A DNA stretch of 64,000 nt, taken from positions 930,001 to 994,000 of the forward strand of contig CAXXIH010000008.1 in assembly GCA_963663365.2 (NCBI GenBank), read 5' to 3'. Positions 17,243 to 25,485 of this stretch are shown here, piece by piece (the stretch's first letter is position 1; every line of letters begins with the position of its first letter). Origin of the DNA: G963663365 sp963663365 (GTDB lineage: Bacteria; Hinthialibacterota; Hinthialibacteria; Hinthialibacterales; G963663365). The position numbers and the translations under genes are program-made. The notes under the pieces were generated by a model. The model saw only the letters and a program-made list of their open reading frames with translations, made no database searches and had not been told where the DNA came from.

Positions 17243-19111
17243 ATGCACCGTATCTCGACCACAAATGACCGCCGCGAAAGCCTTCTGAGCGCGACATATA
17301 TGCATGCCGTGCTTTGGGGCGTGTTATTTGGTCTCTACCTAATTCGTCTTCATCCCGGAATATCTTGGGGTGATGGCCCGGAGTTAACGGCGGCGGCGGC
17401 AACATTGGGCGTTCCGCATCCACCGGGTTACCCCTTCTACACCCTGTTGGGCAAATTGACAGCGTATATTCCTCTGGGCGCCGTGGCCTGGCGGCTTAAC
17501 CTGCTTTCGGCGCTCTGCATGGCCACGGCCGGTGTCTTATGCTCGATAACCGTAGAACGGATTCTTTCCGGACCGGTTTCCGCCTCATCTCCCAAAGTCT
17601 TCAGGATACTTGCCGGAGCCTGCGTGGCCGCGGTCTTCTTGGCCCCTATTGTATGGTTTCAAGCTGTTCAAACCGAAGTCTATGCACTGTTTGTACTGCT
17701 GTGCTCATCGGTGCTTTACTTTGCATCTCAAATTTATGGTTCCCAGGACTATAACCGGGCCGCTCTGGCTCTGACCGCTTTTGTCTCAGGACTTTGCGTT
17801 GTGCACCACTATCTGGCCGCTCCCAGTGCAGTGGCGGCCTTGGGGATGATTCTCTACGGCGTTTGGGGCTCAAATCGCATACCACTGCGCGGTCTTGCGT
17901 CACTGAGCTGGGGCTTTGCACCGCTTGCGCTTTGGGTTGTGCTCCCTTTAAGAAGTATGAATTCCCCTTTGGTCGATTGGTACAATCCACATACCTGGGA
18001 TGGATTTCGCGGTCTGCTATTCGGGGGGGATTTCGGCGATAACTTGGTCCGGGGATGGGCATTTTGGTGGCAAGCGCCAGGCATAGAAAAACTCTACGAC
18101 CTGGCCTTCGGCCTTCTGGCCTGGGGACCGTCCGATGCTCCCGGCGGGATTTTGAATATCACTGTGCTCGCCGTTTGGTCTCCGGTCTGGGCTGCCGCTC
18201 TATACGGTCTCTATATCCTTTGGACCGAAAAGCCATACGTAGCCTATGTCTGGCTGTTTCTCGCCGCATGCCACCAACTTTTCTATATGTTTTATATGGT
18301 GGGAGATCGCTCGACTTTCGCTGTCCCTTTGGTTCTGCTTTGGTGTTTGCCGCTAGCCCAGGGCATGATCAGTCTTTATGAAAAATGCCGTGAACACGAC
18401 CTGCAATTGGCGGTCCGGGCCATTCCGATTTTTGCGCTGCTCATGCCCCTTTTGGCCATACAATACAACGGTCCGCCGGTAGCAATGCGTTCCCTGGTCC
18501 CTGCCAGAAATTATGGAGAATTCGTGAGTGATGCTTTGCCAAAGGGCTCTCTTCTGGCAACGGGAACATGGGAAGCAACCGCCGACAATGAGTTTTATCC
18601 CATGCTTTATTTGCAGGCAGTGGAGCACAGAAACGAAAACGTGGATATCATCGGTGCAGGCTTTATCGGACTGTCATGGTACCGGCAACAACTTGTAACT
18701 CGCGGAATCATGCCCGGCCTGGATACCAAAGCGCCGGAATACGCACGTATGGCATTTGGGTACCGGCAGATAGCGCCTAAGTTCCAAAATGTGGGTTTGC
18801 AATGGTTCGCGCGCAAAGCATGGCTGGAAGAGTTCTATAGCAGTGTCATACGCCCGGAAATGAAGCGCCGCGATGTCATACTGACGGTTTCGCCCGAATT
18901 GCACTGGAATCCACCGGAACAGCTGGCTCCGGTTCCCAGCCCTTCATGGTCGGAGGTTCAGGCTGCAACCGGAAGCGTGACTTGGACATTGCCGATATCC
19001 GAAGATATCTATCATATCCTGCCGGCCGATACGCAAGACTATCTATTCCATATCCCCGGTACCCGGCCTTGGACGGGTGCAGCAGTACGTCTTGAGGCCA
19101 AACAGCAGTGA
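17243..19111 (+). CDS. DUF2723 membrane protein (glycosyltransferase-like)
   Basis: 622 residues with about ten to twelve hydrophobic segments. The DUF2723 signature is near the N-terminus, SWGDGPELTAAAATLGVPHP (41-60) followed by PGYPFYTLLG, with acidic D44 and E47 in the first external loop as in GT-C type mannosyltransferases. Relatives are thought to move sugars from a polyprenyl carrier to proteins or lipids on the outer face of the membrane. A soluble domain of about 200 residues (SLVPARNYGEF onward) ends the protein. Its stop overlaps the GTG of the next gene by 4 nt. The start ATG lacks an obvious ribosome-binding site. Confidence 0.85.
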   Translation: MHRISTTNDRRESLLSATYMHAVLWGVLFGLYLIRLHPGISWGDGPELTAAAATLGVPHPPGYPFYTLLGKLTAYIPLGAVAWRLNLLSALCMATAGVLCSITVERILSGPVSASSPKVFRILAGACVAAVFLAPIVWFQAVQTEVYALFVLLCSSVLYFASQIYGSQDYNRAALALTAFVSGLCVVHHYLAAPSAVAALGMILYGVWGSNRIPLRGLASLSWGFAPLALWVVLPLRSMNSPLVDWYNPHTWDGFRGLLFGGDFGDNLVRGWAFWWQAPGIEKLYDLAFGLLAWGPSDAPGGILNITVLAVWSPVWAAALYGLYILWTEKPYVAYVWLFLAACHQLFYMFYMVGDRSTFAVPLVLLWCLPLAQGMISLYEKCREHDLQLAVRAIPIFALLMPLLAIQYNGPPVAMRSLVPARNYGEFVSDALPKGSLLATGTWEATADNEFYPMLYLQAVEHRNENVDIIGAGFIGLSWYRQQLVTRGIMPGLDTKAPEYARMAFGYRQIAPKFQNVGLQWFARKAWLEEFYSSVIRPEMKRRDVILTVSPELHWNPPEQLAPVPSPSWSEVQAATGSVTWTLPISEDIYHILPADTQDYLFHIPGTRPWTGAAVRLEAKQQ

Positions 19112-20937
19112 TCGACTCCGCAACAAATACACCGGCGCCCTATGCATTGTTTGCAAAATGGGGCCGAATCATCGCCGGCGCAACGCTGCTCGTTATCCCT
19201 GTTTTGTTTACACCTCAGGTTTACGAGCCATTTGTAATCGGTAAGCGCACTTGGATCGAACTCGCATCCATCTTACTTCTGTTTCTATGGCTGCATGACC
19301 GTTTCAATGGCTGCCGGCTGCCGGATTGGCGCACCGGTGCTGACAAGGCGGTCGTTTTCTTTTTGATTCTGACGACATGTTCTTTGATTTGGGGATGGCA
19401 CGACGGAAGCCAGTTTCATCGAATTCGTACAATATGGTTATGGACCGTTTTCGGTTACGCCATCATAGTATTACTTCGCGGCGGAATGGATGATTTGCGG
19501 CTACGAATGTGGCTGCATCTCCCGGTGGTGCTTGTTTCCATAATTGCCTTGCTTCAGCATTTTGGAATTCCCTTCCCTATGAAGTTTCAGCCCGCCGGAC
19601 CGGATTGGCGGTTTGTTATCATATCGACATTGGGCAATCCGAATTTTGTATCGGGCTTTCTAGCCATTCTTGTTCCCGGTGTTTTGATCGATGGTCTTTA
19701 TCGTTGCAGCACACCGGCCTTCATTCTTTGGTGGCTGCCGTGTTGGATTTTAATTTTGGCAACGCTGTTGGTGACATTCACCATGGGCGCGTGGATAGCC
19801 TTGGCAGTGGCGGCCCTGGCCGCCGTAATCGCCGTGGTAGCCAAACGCGGCCTTTCAAACCCGAACTGGATAAGAGTCGGCGCACTACTCGTTATTTCAA
19901 TCCTAGTCGGCGTTTGGGCCTTCAGCGCCAATCCTTGGAACAATTTCGATGAGGGCGGTGTGTTGGATGCGGCTCAAGCGTCGCCTCGTTGGCGGGGTGG
20001 AATGGGGGGGCGGATATTTAACTGGAATGTGGCCATTGCCATGATCGATGAACATCCGGCAGGAGGAATCGGTTTCGGTAATTTTTACGCGGTCAATGAG
20101 ACCTACGGCGGCTTGATTCGATCAAAACTCGGTTATGTGGAACCGAATCCGGCCCATGCGGGTGTGGATCAACCTCATCAGTTGCCACTCGAACTGGCGG
20201 CGGAGTTAGGACCATTGGGGGCATTTGCGGCCTGGTGGTTGCCTTGTTTGATTTTTGGCATCGGATGGCGGCGGTTGCGCAAAGAACCGGATAAACGTTT
20301 GTCATTGCTGCCCGCGCTTTTGGGATTGGTTGTCTCAAGTATTCATGGATTGGTCAGTTTCCCCATGCACTTGCCCGCCAGCGCGATGGCCACCATCTGG
20401 TGCGCGGCTGTGTTGCTTGCCGACCGGCGCTCAATACAGCCCGCTATGAAACGGAAAATCTGGTTATTGGTTCCCAGCGGCCTCGTGCTGTTGACCCTCA
20501 TGATCTGTGTTTCTTTGCCCTTCTTTGCTCAACAGGTTGTCACTTGGCAATCCGGACCACCCAAGTCTATGGGAGAAGCCCTCAAGTTCGCCCAGCTCGC
20601 CGTGCATTTGAATCCTTATAGCGATGAACACTGGGACCGGTTGGCAGCCTTTTTGTGGAAAGCCAATCGTCACCAGGAAGCCATAGAGGCTTGGGAAATC
20701 TCTCTGAGTTTGGTGGAACATCTTCAAACACGGCGTAACTTAAAAAAGGCCGCAGTGGAACTAAGTGACTTCGAAAAGGCAATAGAGCACCAAAGGGCCA
20801 TGACAAGGCTTAATCCAGGTCATATTCCTTACTGGGAAGACTTGCTCTTTCTACTTAAAACGGCCGGTAAACCTACAGAAGATGTAGAGAAACGATTACA
20901 CGAACTTCGAAAGAAGGCAGAAGAAGCCAGAATCTGA
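19108..20937 (+). CDS. O-antigen ligase/polymerase-like membrane protein with TPR tail
   Basis: 609 residues, GTG start overlapping the previous stop. About twelve membrane segments (about 20-450) enclose a Wzy_C-like loop: NFVSGFLAILVPG, MGGRIFNWNVAIAMIDEHPA, GIGFGNFYAVN, and ANPAHAGVDQPHQLPLE-type His/Asp loop (PNPAHAGVDQPHQLPLELAA), the pattern of WaaL/Wzy enzymes. The last 130 residues form TPR repeats (FAQLAVHLNPYSDEHWDRLA, AMTRLNPGHIPYWEDLLFLL), probably periplasmic. Such proteins ligate or polymerise lipid-linked glycans. Coupling with the DUF2723 gene suggests one envelope glycan pathway. Confidence 0.85.
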   Translation: MIDSATNTPAPYALFAKWGRIIAGATLLVIPVLFTPQVYEPFVIGKRTWIELASILLLFLWLHDRFNGCRLPDWRTGADKAVVFFLILTTCSLIWGWHDGSQFHRIRTIWLWTVFGYAIIVLLRGGMDDLRLRMWLHLPVVLVSIIALLQHFGIPFPMKFQPAGPDWRFVIISTLGNPNFVSGFLAILVPGVLIDGLYRCSTPAFILWWLPCWILILATLLVTFTMGAWIALAVAALAAVIAVVAKRGLSNPNWIRVGALLVISILVGVWAFSANPWNNFDEGGVLDAAQASPRWRGGMGGRIFNWNVAIAMIDEHPAGGIGFGNFYAVNETYGGLIRSKLGYVEPNPAHAGVDQPHQLPLELAAELGPLGAFAAWWLPCLIFGIGWRRLRKEPDKRLSLLPALLGLVVSSIHGLVSFPMHLPASAMATIWCAAVLLADRRSIQPAMKRKIWLLVPSGLVLLTLMICVSLPFFAQQVVTWQSGPPKSMGEALKFAQLAVHLNPYSDEHWDRLAAFLWKANRHQEAIEAWEISLSLVEHLQTRRNLKKAAVELSDFEKAIEHQRAMTRLNPGHIPYWEDLLFLLKTAGKPTEDVEKRLHELRKKAEEARI

Positions 20938-20940
20938 GTT

Positions 20941-20959
20941 TCCTGCGTGAATCGCAGGA
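20941..20959 (+). terminator. short hairpin after the glycan operon
   Basis: TCCTGCG and CGCAGGA flank a 5-nt loop 4 nt past the stop of the O-antigen-ligase-like gene. There is no T run, so it is at best a weak or processing signal. Confidence 0.3.
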
Positions 20960-21040
20960 CACAGTAGAAATGGTTATGCTACCGTAGGATAGCCGACTTA
21001 AGCATTCTAAAATTGTCCGGCCCTGGTCGTTTCCCAGCGC

Positions 21041-21526
21041 ATGCTTGGATTCGTGCCCGGAAAAAACAACAAGGAACAAGCCGATAGACTGAAAATGGAG
21101 CGGTTACGCGCATCATTCACAAGCGATCCTGAAGTATGGTCGCATATCCGTATCCTCTTGAAAGACGTATTAGAAATACACCAAGTATCGGACCGTGAGT
21201 CCAACATGATTGCTTTGGCGGTAGACGAAGCATTCACAAATGTTTTTCGGCACGCATACGACGAACGCACCTGTTGCCCAATCGATCTTCGAGTTTCCTG
21301 TGATGGCAATCAACTGACTGTGGAATTACAGGACTACGGAAGAAAGTGTGACGCCTCCAAAATCAAAAGCCGTGATTTAGACGAAATTCGTCCGGGCGGA
21401 CTCGGCGTGCACATCATCAAATCGGTTTTTGATGATGTGCAATACGACACATCCCCCCCTGAAGGAACTGTGTTGCGTATGAAAAAAACATTTGAAGGTA
21501 ACGGTTCCTGGAAAGAACTTAAATAA
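21041..21526 (+). CDS. RsbW-like serine kinase / anti-sigma regulator
   Basis: 161 residues with the GHKL ATPase fold of RsbW/SpoIIAB: N box IALAVDEAFTNVFRHAY, G1 box QDYGRK, G2 box RPGGLGVHIIKSVFDDV. Proteins of this family bind a sigma factor or phosphorylate a STAS-domain antagonist in partner-switching circuits. No STAS gene is adjacent; a PAS-PP2C phosphatase that could act on such a partner is at 33452-34651. An alternative ATG at 21095 would remove an N-terminal 18 residues that are not conserved in the family. Confidence 0.85.
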   Translation: MLGFVPGKNNKEQADRLKMERLRASFTSDPEVWSHIRILLKDVLEIHQVSDRESNMIALAVDEAFTNVFRHAYDERTCCPIDLRVSCDGNQLTVELQDYGRKCDASKIKSRDLDEIRPGGLGVHIIKSVFDDVQYDTSPPEGTVLRMKKTFEGNGSWKELK

Positions 21527-21556
21527 CAAAACAATCCCAACGAAAATTCCGGCCGC

Positions 21557-22918
21557 TTAAGTTCGTTCGCCGCGCAGCCGTGGATCTAACGCATCCCGTA
21601 AACCATCACCCGCCAAATTAAATCCAAGAACAGCCAAAGCGATTGAAAGCCCGGGGAAAAGATACACCCACCAACCATGGGATGACGGAAAATAATTATA
21701 CCCGTCTTCGATCATCGCCCCCCAGCTGGGACGGGGCGGTTCAACACCAATCCCCAAAAAACTGAGCGCCGCCTCGGCGATAATGGCCTGTGCGAATCCG
21801 AGCGTTATGACAATCATCAACGGGGCAAATACATTCGGTAATAGATGCTTAAGAATGATGCGTGGAACGGAATAACCAAAGGCCCGTCCGGCCTCGACAT
21901 AAGCGTTCTCGCGCTCGGACATAATCTGCCCCCGAACCAAACGCGCGACAGGAACCCAAGCCACAAGACCAATGGCGATAAAGACTTTAATCATCCCCGG
22001 CAAGGCCCCCAGAGCGAGATTCATTGCCAAAACCAGCAACAAATATGGGAATGACCAAAATACATTAATAATCCACAAAACAACCGCATCGACCTTGCCG
22101 CGTAAATAACCGGCCAAAGCACCGAGCGGAATCCCAATCAACAACGCGATGCTTTGAGAAATCAGCCCCACAAAAACAGAAACGCGGGAACCATAAATCA
22201 CCCGCGAAAGAATATCGCGGCCAAACCGGTCCGTACCCAGCCAGTGCGTCTGCAACAAATAACCGGGAATGGATCTGCCGGGGGTAAGGTAGGCGAGACT
22301 ATACGTTAGACTGAATTCTGCGCTCGCCAATCCAAAGAATTGGCTAATCACAATTGGAACGGCCACTGTTTCTCCCGGCCGTGCGGTAACATGATCCGGC
22401 GCAAGACGCCGTTCGAATGACTTTTCAAACGATGTGACGGCAGTGGCGGGATTCTTGGGTTTTTGCATGCGATCCGAATCGGCGTTTGGATCGATAACTT
22501 GGATTGCCCCGGCATGAAGTTCCACCGGAAGCGGATTGCCGTCCCGGTCACGCAAGGACACATCCGAAATTTTGAGCGGCAAGACTCCGTGGGCGTCTTT
22601 GGCAACTTCAAAGGGCACGATCAGAAGTTCGCCGCCATCATCCACTTGCAGTTCACCGGGATGAGACAGCGTAACTCGAATTCGACCACCGCTGGCCGAC
22701 TGGTTGGTCTTGAGGTGAAATCCCGTCCAAGGGGCAGGAAGTTCTGATGCAGCCAAAAGTTGTTTGTTGTACTCCCAAGGCGCTAAAAGATCCGCAAAAA
22801 GCGCGACAAGAATCAACAAAAAGATAATCGAGGCGCCGGCCATTCCCATGCGTTCACGCATGAAATCACGCATAAGCGTAATAAGAGGATGCTGAGGTTT
22901 GGATACCGGACGGCTCAT
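21557..22918 (-). CDS. OppC/DppC-type ABC permease with cohesin-like insert
   Basis: 453 residues, about 150 more than usual. TM1 is at 28-47; the core resumes at HWLGTDRFGRDILSRVIYGS (225-244) and includes the permease coupling motif EAGRAFGYSVPRIILKHLLP (342-361) and LSFLGIGVEPPRPSWG. Between them (about 75-215) is an extracytoplasmic insert. Its first part, GGRIRVTLSHP to GNPLPVELHAGAIQVID, reads like the second half of a cohesin; its last part, VTARPGETVAVPIVISQFFG with ASAEFSLTY, reads like the first half of one. The ATG overlaps the stop of the upstream permease gene by 4 nt. No ATPase or substrate-binding protein gene is nearby, so substrate is unknown (oligopeptides in relatives). Confidence 0.9.
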   Translation of the reverse strand: MSRPVSKPQHPLITLMRDFMRERMGMAGASIIFLLILVALFADLLAPWEYNKQLLAASELPAPWTGFHLKTNQSASGGRIRVTLSHPGELQVDDGGELLIVPFEVAKDAHGVLPLKISDVSLRDRDGNPLPVELHAGAIQVIDPNADSDRMQKPKNPATAVTSFEKSFERRLAPDHVTARPGETVAVPIVISQFFGLASAEFSLTYSLAYLTPGRSIPGYLLQTHWLGTDRFGRDILSRVIYGSRVSVFVGLISQSIALLIGIPLGALAGYLRGKVDAVVLWIINVFWSFPYLLLVLAMNLALGALPGMIKVFIAIGLVAWVPVARLVRGQIMSERENAYVEAGRAFGYSVPRIILKHLLPNVFAPLMIVITLGFAQAIIAEAALSFLGIGVEPPRPSWGAMIEDGYNYFPSSHGWWVYLFPGLSIALAVLGFNLAGDGLRDALDPRLRGERT

Positions 22919-23841
22919 AATTCAACCCTCGGATCCAACCAGCGATACACAAAATCAGCCAAGAGATTGGCAAGCACAAAAAGAATGGCCGACAAGAGCA
23001 CAGTGCCCTGAATCACGGGAAGATCGAAAGAACGAGCGGCATTTAATGCCAACATGCCGATCCCCGGCCAACGGAAAACATATTCAATAAAAAAGGCGCC
23101 GGCCAATAATTCAGCCAATGATCCGGTTAAGGCGGTAAAAACAGGATTGAGCGCATTGCGTAAAGCATGGCGCAAGATTACTGTGATTTCGCGCACGCCC
23201 TTGGCCCGGGCGGTTAAAACGTAGTCTTTGCGTAAAACTTCAAGCAAACTGGAGCGGGTGAGGCGTGCAAACACCGAAAGCGGGCGTGTCCCCAGCGTAG
23301 CCGCGGGCAAAACGAGCGCAGCCCAGCCATGAGTGCGCATAGAACCGGTAACCGGCAACCACTGCAAATAGCATCCGAAAAACCACGCGGAAATTAATCC
23401 CAAAAAGAAAATCGGAATCGAAAGCCCCGCCAGCGCAATCAACATCGATCCCATATCGATCCATGAGTTGCGCCGTACAGCGGCCACAATTCCCAATGGA
23501 ATTCCGGCAACTACGGCAAAAGCAAGGGCGGCAACGGCCAGCAGGGCGGTCGCAGGCAGACGTTGAAGAATCGTCTCCAAGACATCACGGCGGTCACTGT
23601 AACTTTTGCCAAGGTCAAGACGGCATACATTGCCAAGAAAACGGCCGTATTGAACAACAAGAGGATCGTTTAATCCCATCTGCTCGCGGAGGGCCTCTTG
23701 AGTTTGTAAGTCAGCTCGGACACCTAGCTGCAGGCGGGCCGGATCTACCGGCATGGCGTGAAACACCAAAAAAGTCAGCAGGGAAACACCGAAGGCGACC
23801 GGTATTGCGGCCAAAGTGCGGCGAAAAGCGTAGATCCACAT
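22915..23841 (-). CDS. OppB/DppB-type ABC transporter permease
   Basis: 308 residues from the ATG at 23841. MWIYAFRRTLAAIPVAFGVS is the standard OppB/DppB N-terminus, followed by FHAMPVDPAR, six membrane segments and the coupling motif LTARAKGVREITVILRHALR. Pairs with the OppC-type permease (4-nt overlap) to form the channel of an oligopeptide/nickel-family importer. The frame opens upstream to a GTG at 23934, adding a basic, non-conserved stretch; neither start has a strong ribosome-binding site, so 23841 is chosen on family alignment. Confidence 0.9.
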   Translation of the reverse strand: MWIYAFRRTLAAIPVAFGVSLLTFLVFHAMPVDPARLQLGVRADLQTQEALREQMGLNDPLVVQYGRFLGNVCRLDLGKSYSDRRDVLETILQRLPATALLAVAALAFAVVAGIPLGIVAAVRRNSWIDMGSMLIALAGLSIPIFFLGLISAWFFGCYLQWLPVTGSMRTHGWAALVLPAATLGTRPLSVFARLTRSSLLEVLRKDYVLTARAKGVREITVILRHALRNALNPVFTALTGSLAELLAGAFFIEYVFRWPGIGMLALNAARSFDLPVIQGTVLLSAILFVLANLLADFVYRWLDPRVEL

Positions 23842-24018
23842 CGAGAAAAGTGAAAAATTACGGACAGAATGTCGTCTAACCAGTCTCCTGTGTGTACACT
23901 TTGAAACGTTACCTAGTTTGGAGATTTTATCCACGGCGAGCAGGATTTCGCGTGGCGGTCATGATTTGTACCGTCACATCTAATACTAAACATAGCTAAA
24001 CTTATCAGGATGCTCAAC

Positions 24019-25386
24019 ATGATGTTTTTTTGCAAATTAAGAATTACAATCGTTGGAATTGCTATGTTCTTTGCCTCAGTGGGCTCAACTCTGGCAGCTG
24101 ATGTCGGCACCGATATAGGGAACATGGCTCCTGATGTGGAGTTTTTCGATGCAGAAGGCAATGCCCAACACCTCTCCGATTTCAAAAATAAGTGGGTCTT
24201 TTTAGACATCTGGTCATCAAATTGCCCGCCCTGTTTGGATGAGATTCCCAGCATTCAAGAAGCATACGAAAAGCACAAAAACGACAAGTTTGAAGTGGTT
24301 GGAGTCAATATCGATCCCAGCAAAACCCAATGGCAAGGCACCGTGAAGCGGTTTGGGACAACTTATAAGCAGTTCTATTCACCAGGTACATTCGCCAGCC
24401 CCATTGCACGTGCATTCGAGGTACGGGCAATCCCCAGCACATGGATGATTGATCCGGCCGGGCGGATTGTATGCAAAGGCGTACGCGGCCAGGCCGTAGA
24501 AGCGGCCCTCAAGTTGATGGCATCGGATGACTACAGCAAGATCGACGGTTTTGTTGCGGAAAACCGCGTATGGAATAACGTCACCGAGTTGTATATGACC
24601 GGAGGCGGTCAAGAAGCAATCGTCGGTGCGCTGGCCGCCTATATGACGGATTATCCGGAGGGGATGTATTCGGAAATGGCGCGCGGCACGTTGATTTCAA
24701 TGGGCTATGACGAAACAGGCGCCAAACTGACTCGCGCTGAAATCGGGAAGCCCGCACCTGAAATCTCAGTCATCGATAAAGAGGGAAAAAAGCATTCTCT
24801 AAAAGAATTTCGTGGAAAATGGGTTCTGCTCAAACCGTGGGCTTCGTGGTGTCCTCTGTGCTTGCAGGCAATCCCGGCGATAAACGAACTCGATAAAAAA
24901 TACAGTGAACATGGCGCGATGGTTCTCGGCGTGAATATGGATGAAGAAAAAGACGTTTGGCTGGCGAGCTTAAAAAAACATAAAAGCACGTACACGGAAA
25001 CGTGGCTCGCGGATTCGTTGTCGCGAGACAAACTCACGATTCAATACGGTTTCAACATGTTGCCAATTACTTTCTTAATCGACCCGGATGGGAAACTGGT
25101 GGCCAGGGAACTCAAAGAAGAAGACCTGGACACTGCGTTAAAAACGGTGACACAGGGAACCGACCAAGAGCGGGAAGAATTTTTTGCGGCCGTTGTTGCT
25201 CCTGCCGAGCAAAAAGAACTTTATAACAAAGTTGTGCAAGCCTTCGGTCAAATGCAAACCAATGAAGAAGCGAAAGCCGAATTTGTCCGGCTGGCAAAAG
25301 AGTTTATCCAAAAATACCCGGATAGTGATGAAGCCCTAATTCTTCAGGATGTTTTGCCACGCGAAGACAACAATGAAGAAAAGTAG
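24019..25386 (+). CDS. tandem TlpA-like thiol-disulfide protein
   Basis: 455 residues. A signal peptide (cleavage near STLAA-DVG) exports it. Two redoxin/AhpC-TSA domains follow, joined by a helical linker: the first with SSNCPPCLDEIP, the second with WASWCPLCLQAIP, both with the cis-Pro region (IPSTWMIDP and LPITFLIDPDG). Each domain can thus carry a redox-active CxxC (CPPC and CPLC). A TPR-like helical tail (AKAEFVRLAKEFIQKYPDSD) ends it. Likely a periplasmic disulfide reductase, perhaps for cytochrome c maturation, but no ccm/ccs genes are close. AGGA lies 8 nt before this ATG; the ATG 9 nt upstream has no spacing for it. Confidence 0.85.
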   Translation: MMFFCKLRITIVGIAMFFASVGSTLAADVGTDIGNMAPDVEFFDAEGNAQHLSDFKNKWVFLDIWSSNCPPCLDEIPSIQEAYEKHKNDKFEVVGVNIDPSKTQWQGTVKRFGTTYKQFYSPGTFASPIARAFEVRAIPSTWMIDPAGRIVCKGVRGQAVEAALKLMASDDYSKIDGFVAENRVWNNVTELYMTGGGQEAIVGALAAYMTDYPEGMYSEMARGTLISMGYDETGAKLTRAEIGKPAPEISVIDKEGKKHSLKEFRGKWVLLKPWASWCPLCLQAIPAINELDKKYSEHGAMVLGVNMDEEKDVWLASLKKHKSTYTETWLADSLSRDKLTIQYGFNMLPITFLIDPDGKLVARELKEEDLDTALKTVTQGTDQEREEFFAAVVAPAEQKELYNKVVQAFGQMQTNEEAKAEFVRLAKEFIQKYPDSDEALILQDVLPREDNNEEK

Positions 25387-25485
25387 GCAACAAACAAACC
25401 CATATAAATAAGCCGGACTTTGCGCAGCCCTTTGCCTATTGAATTGCCACAGGCTTGCGGTAAACAGCGAATGGCATTTTGTATC

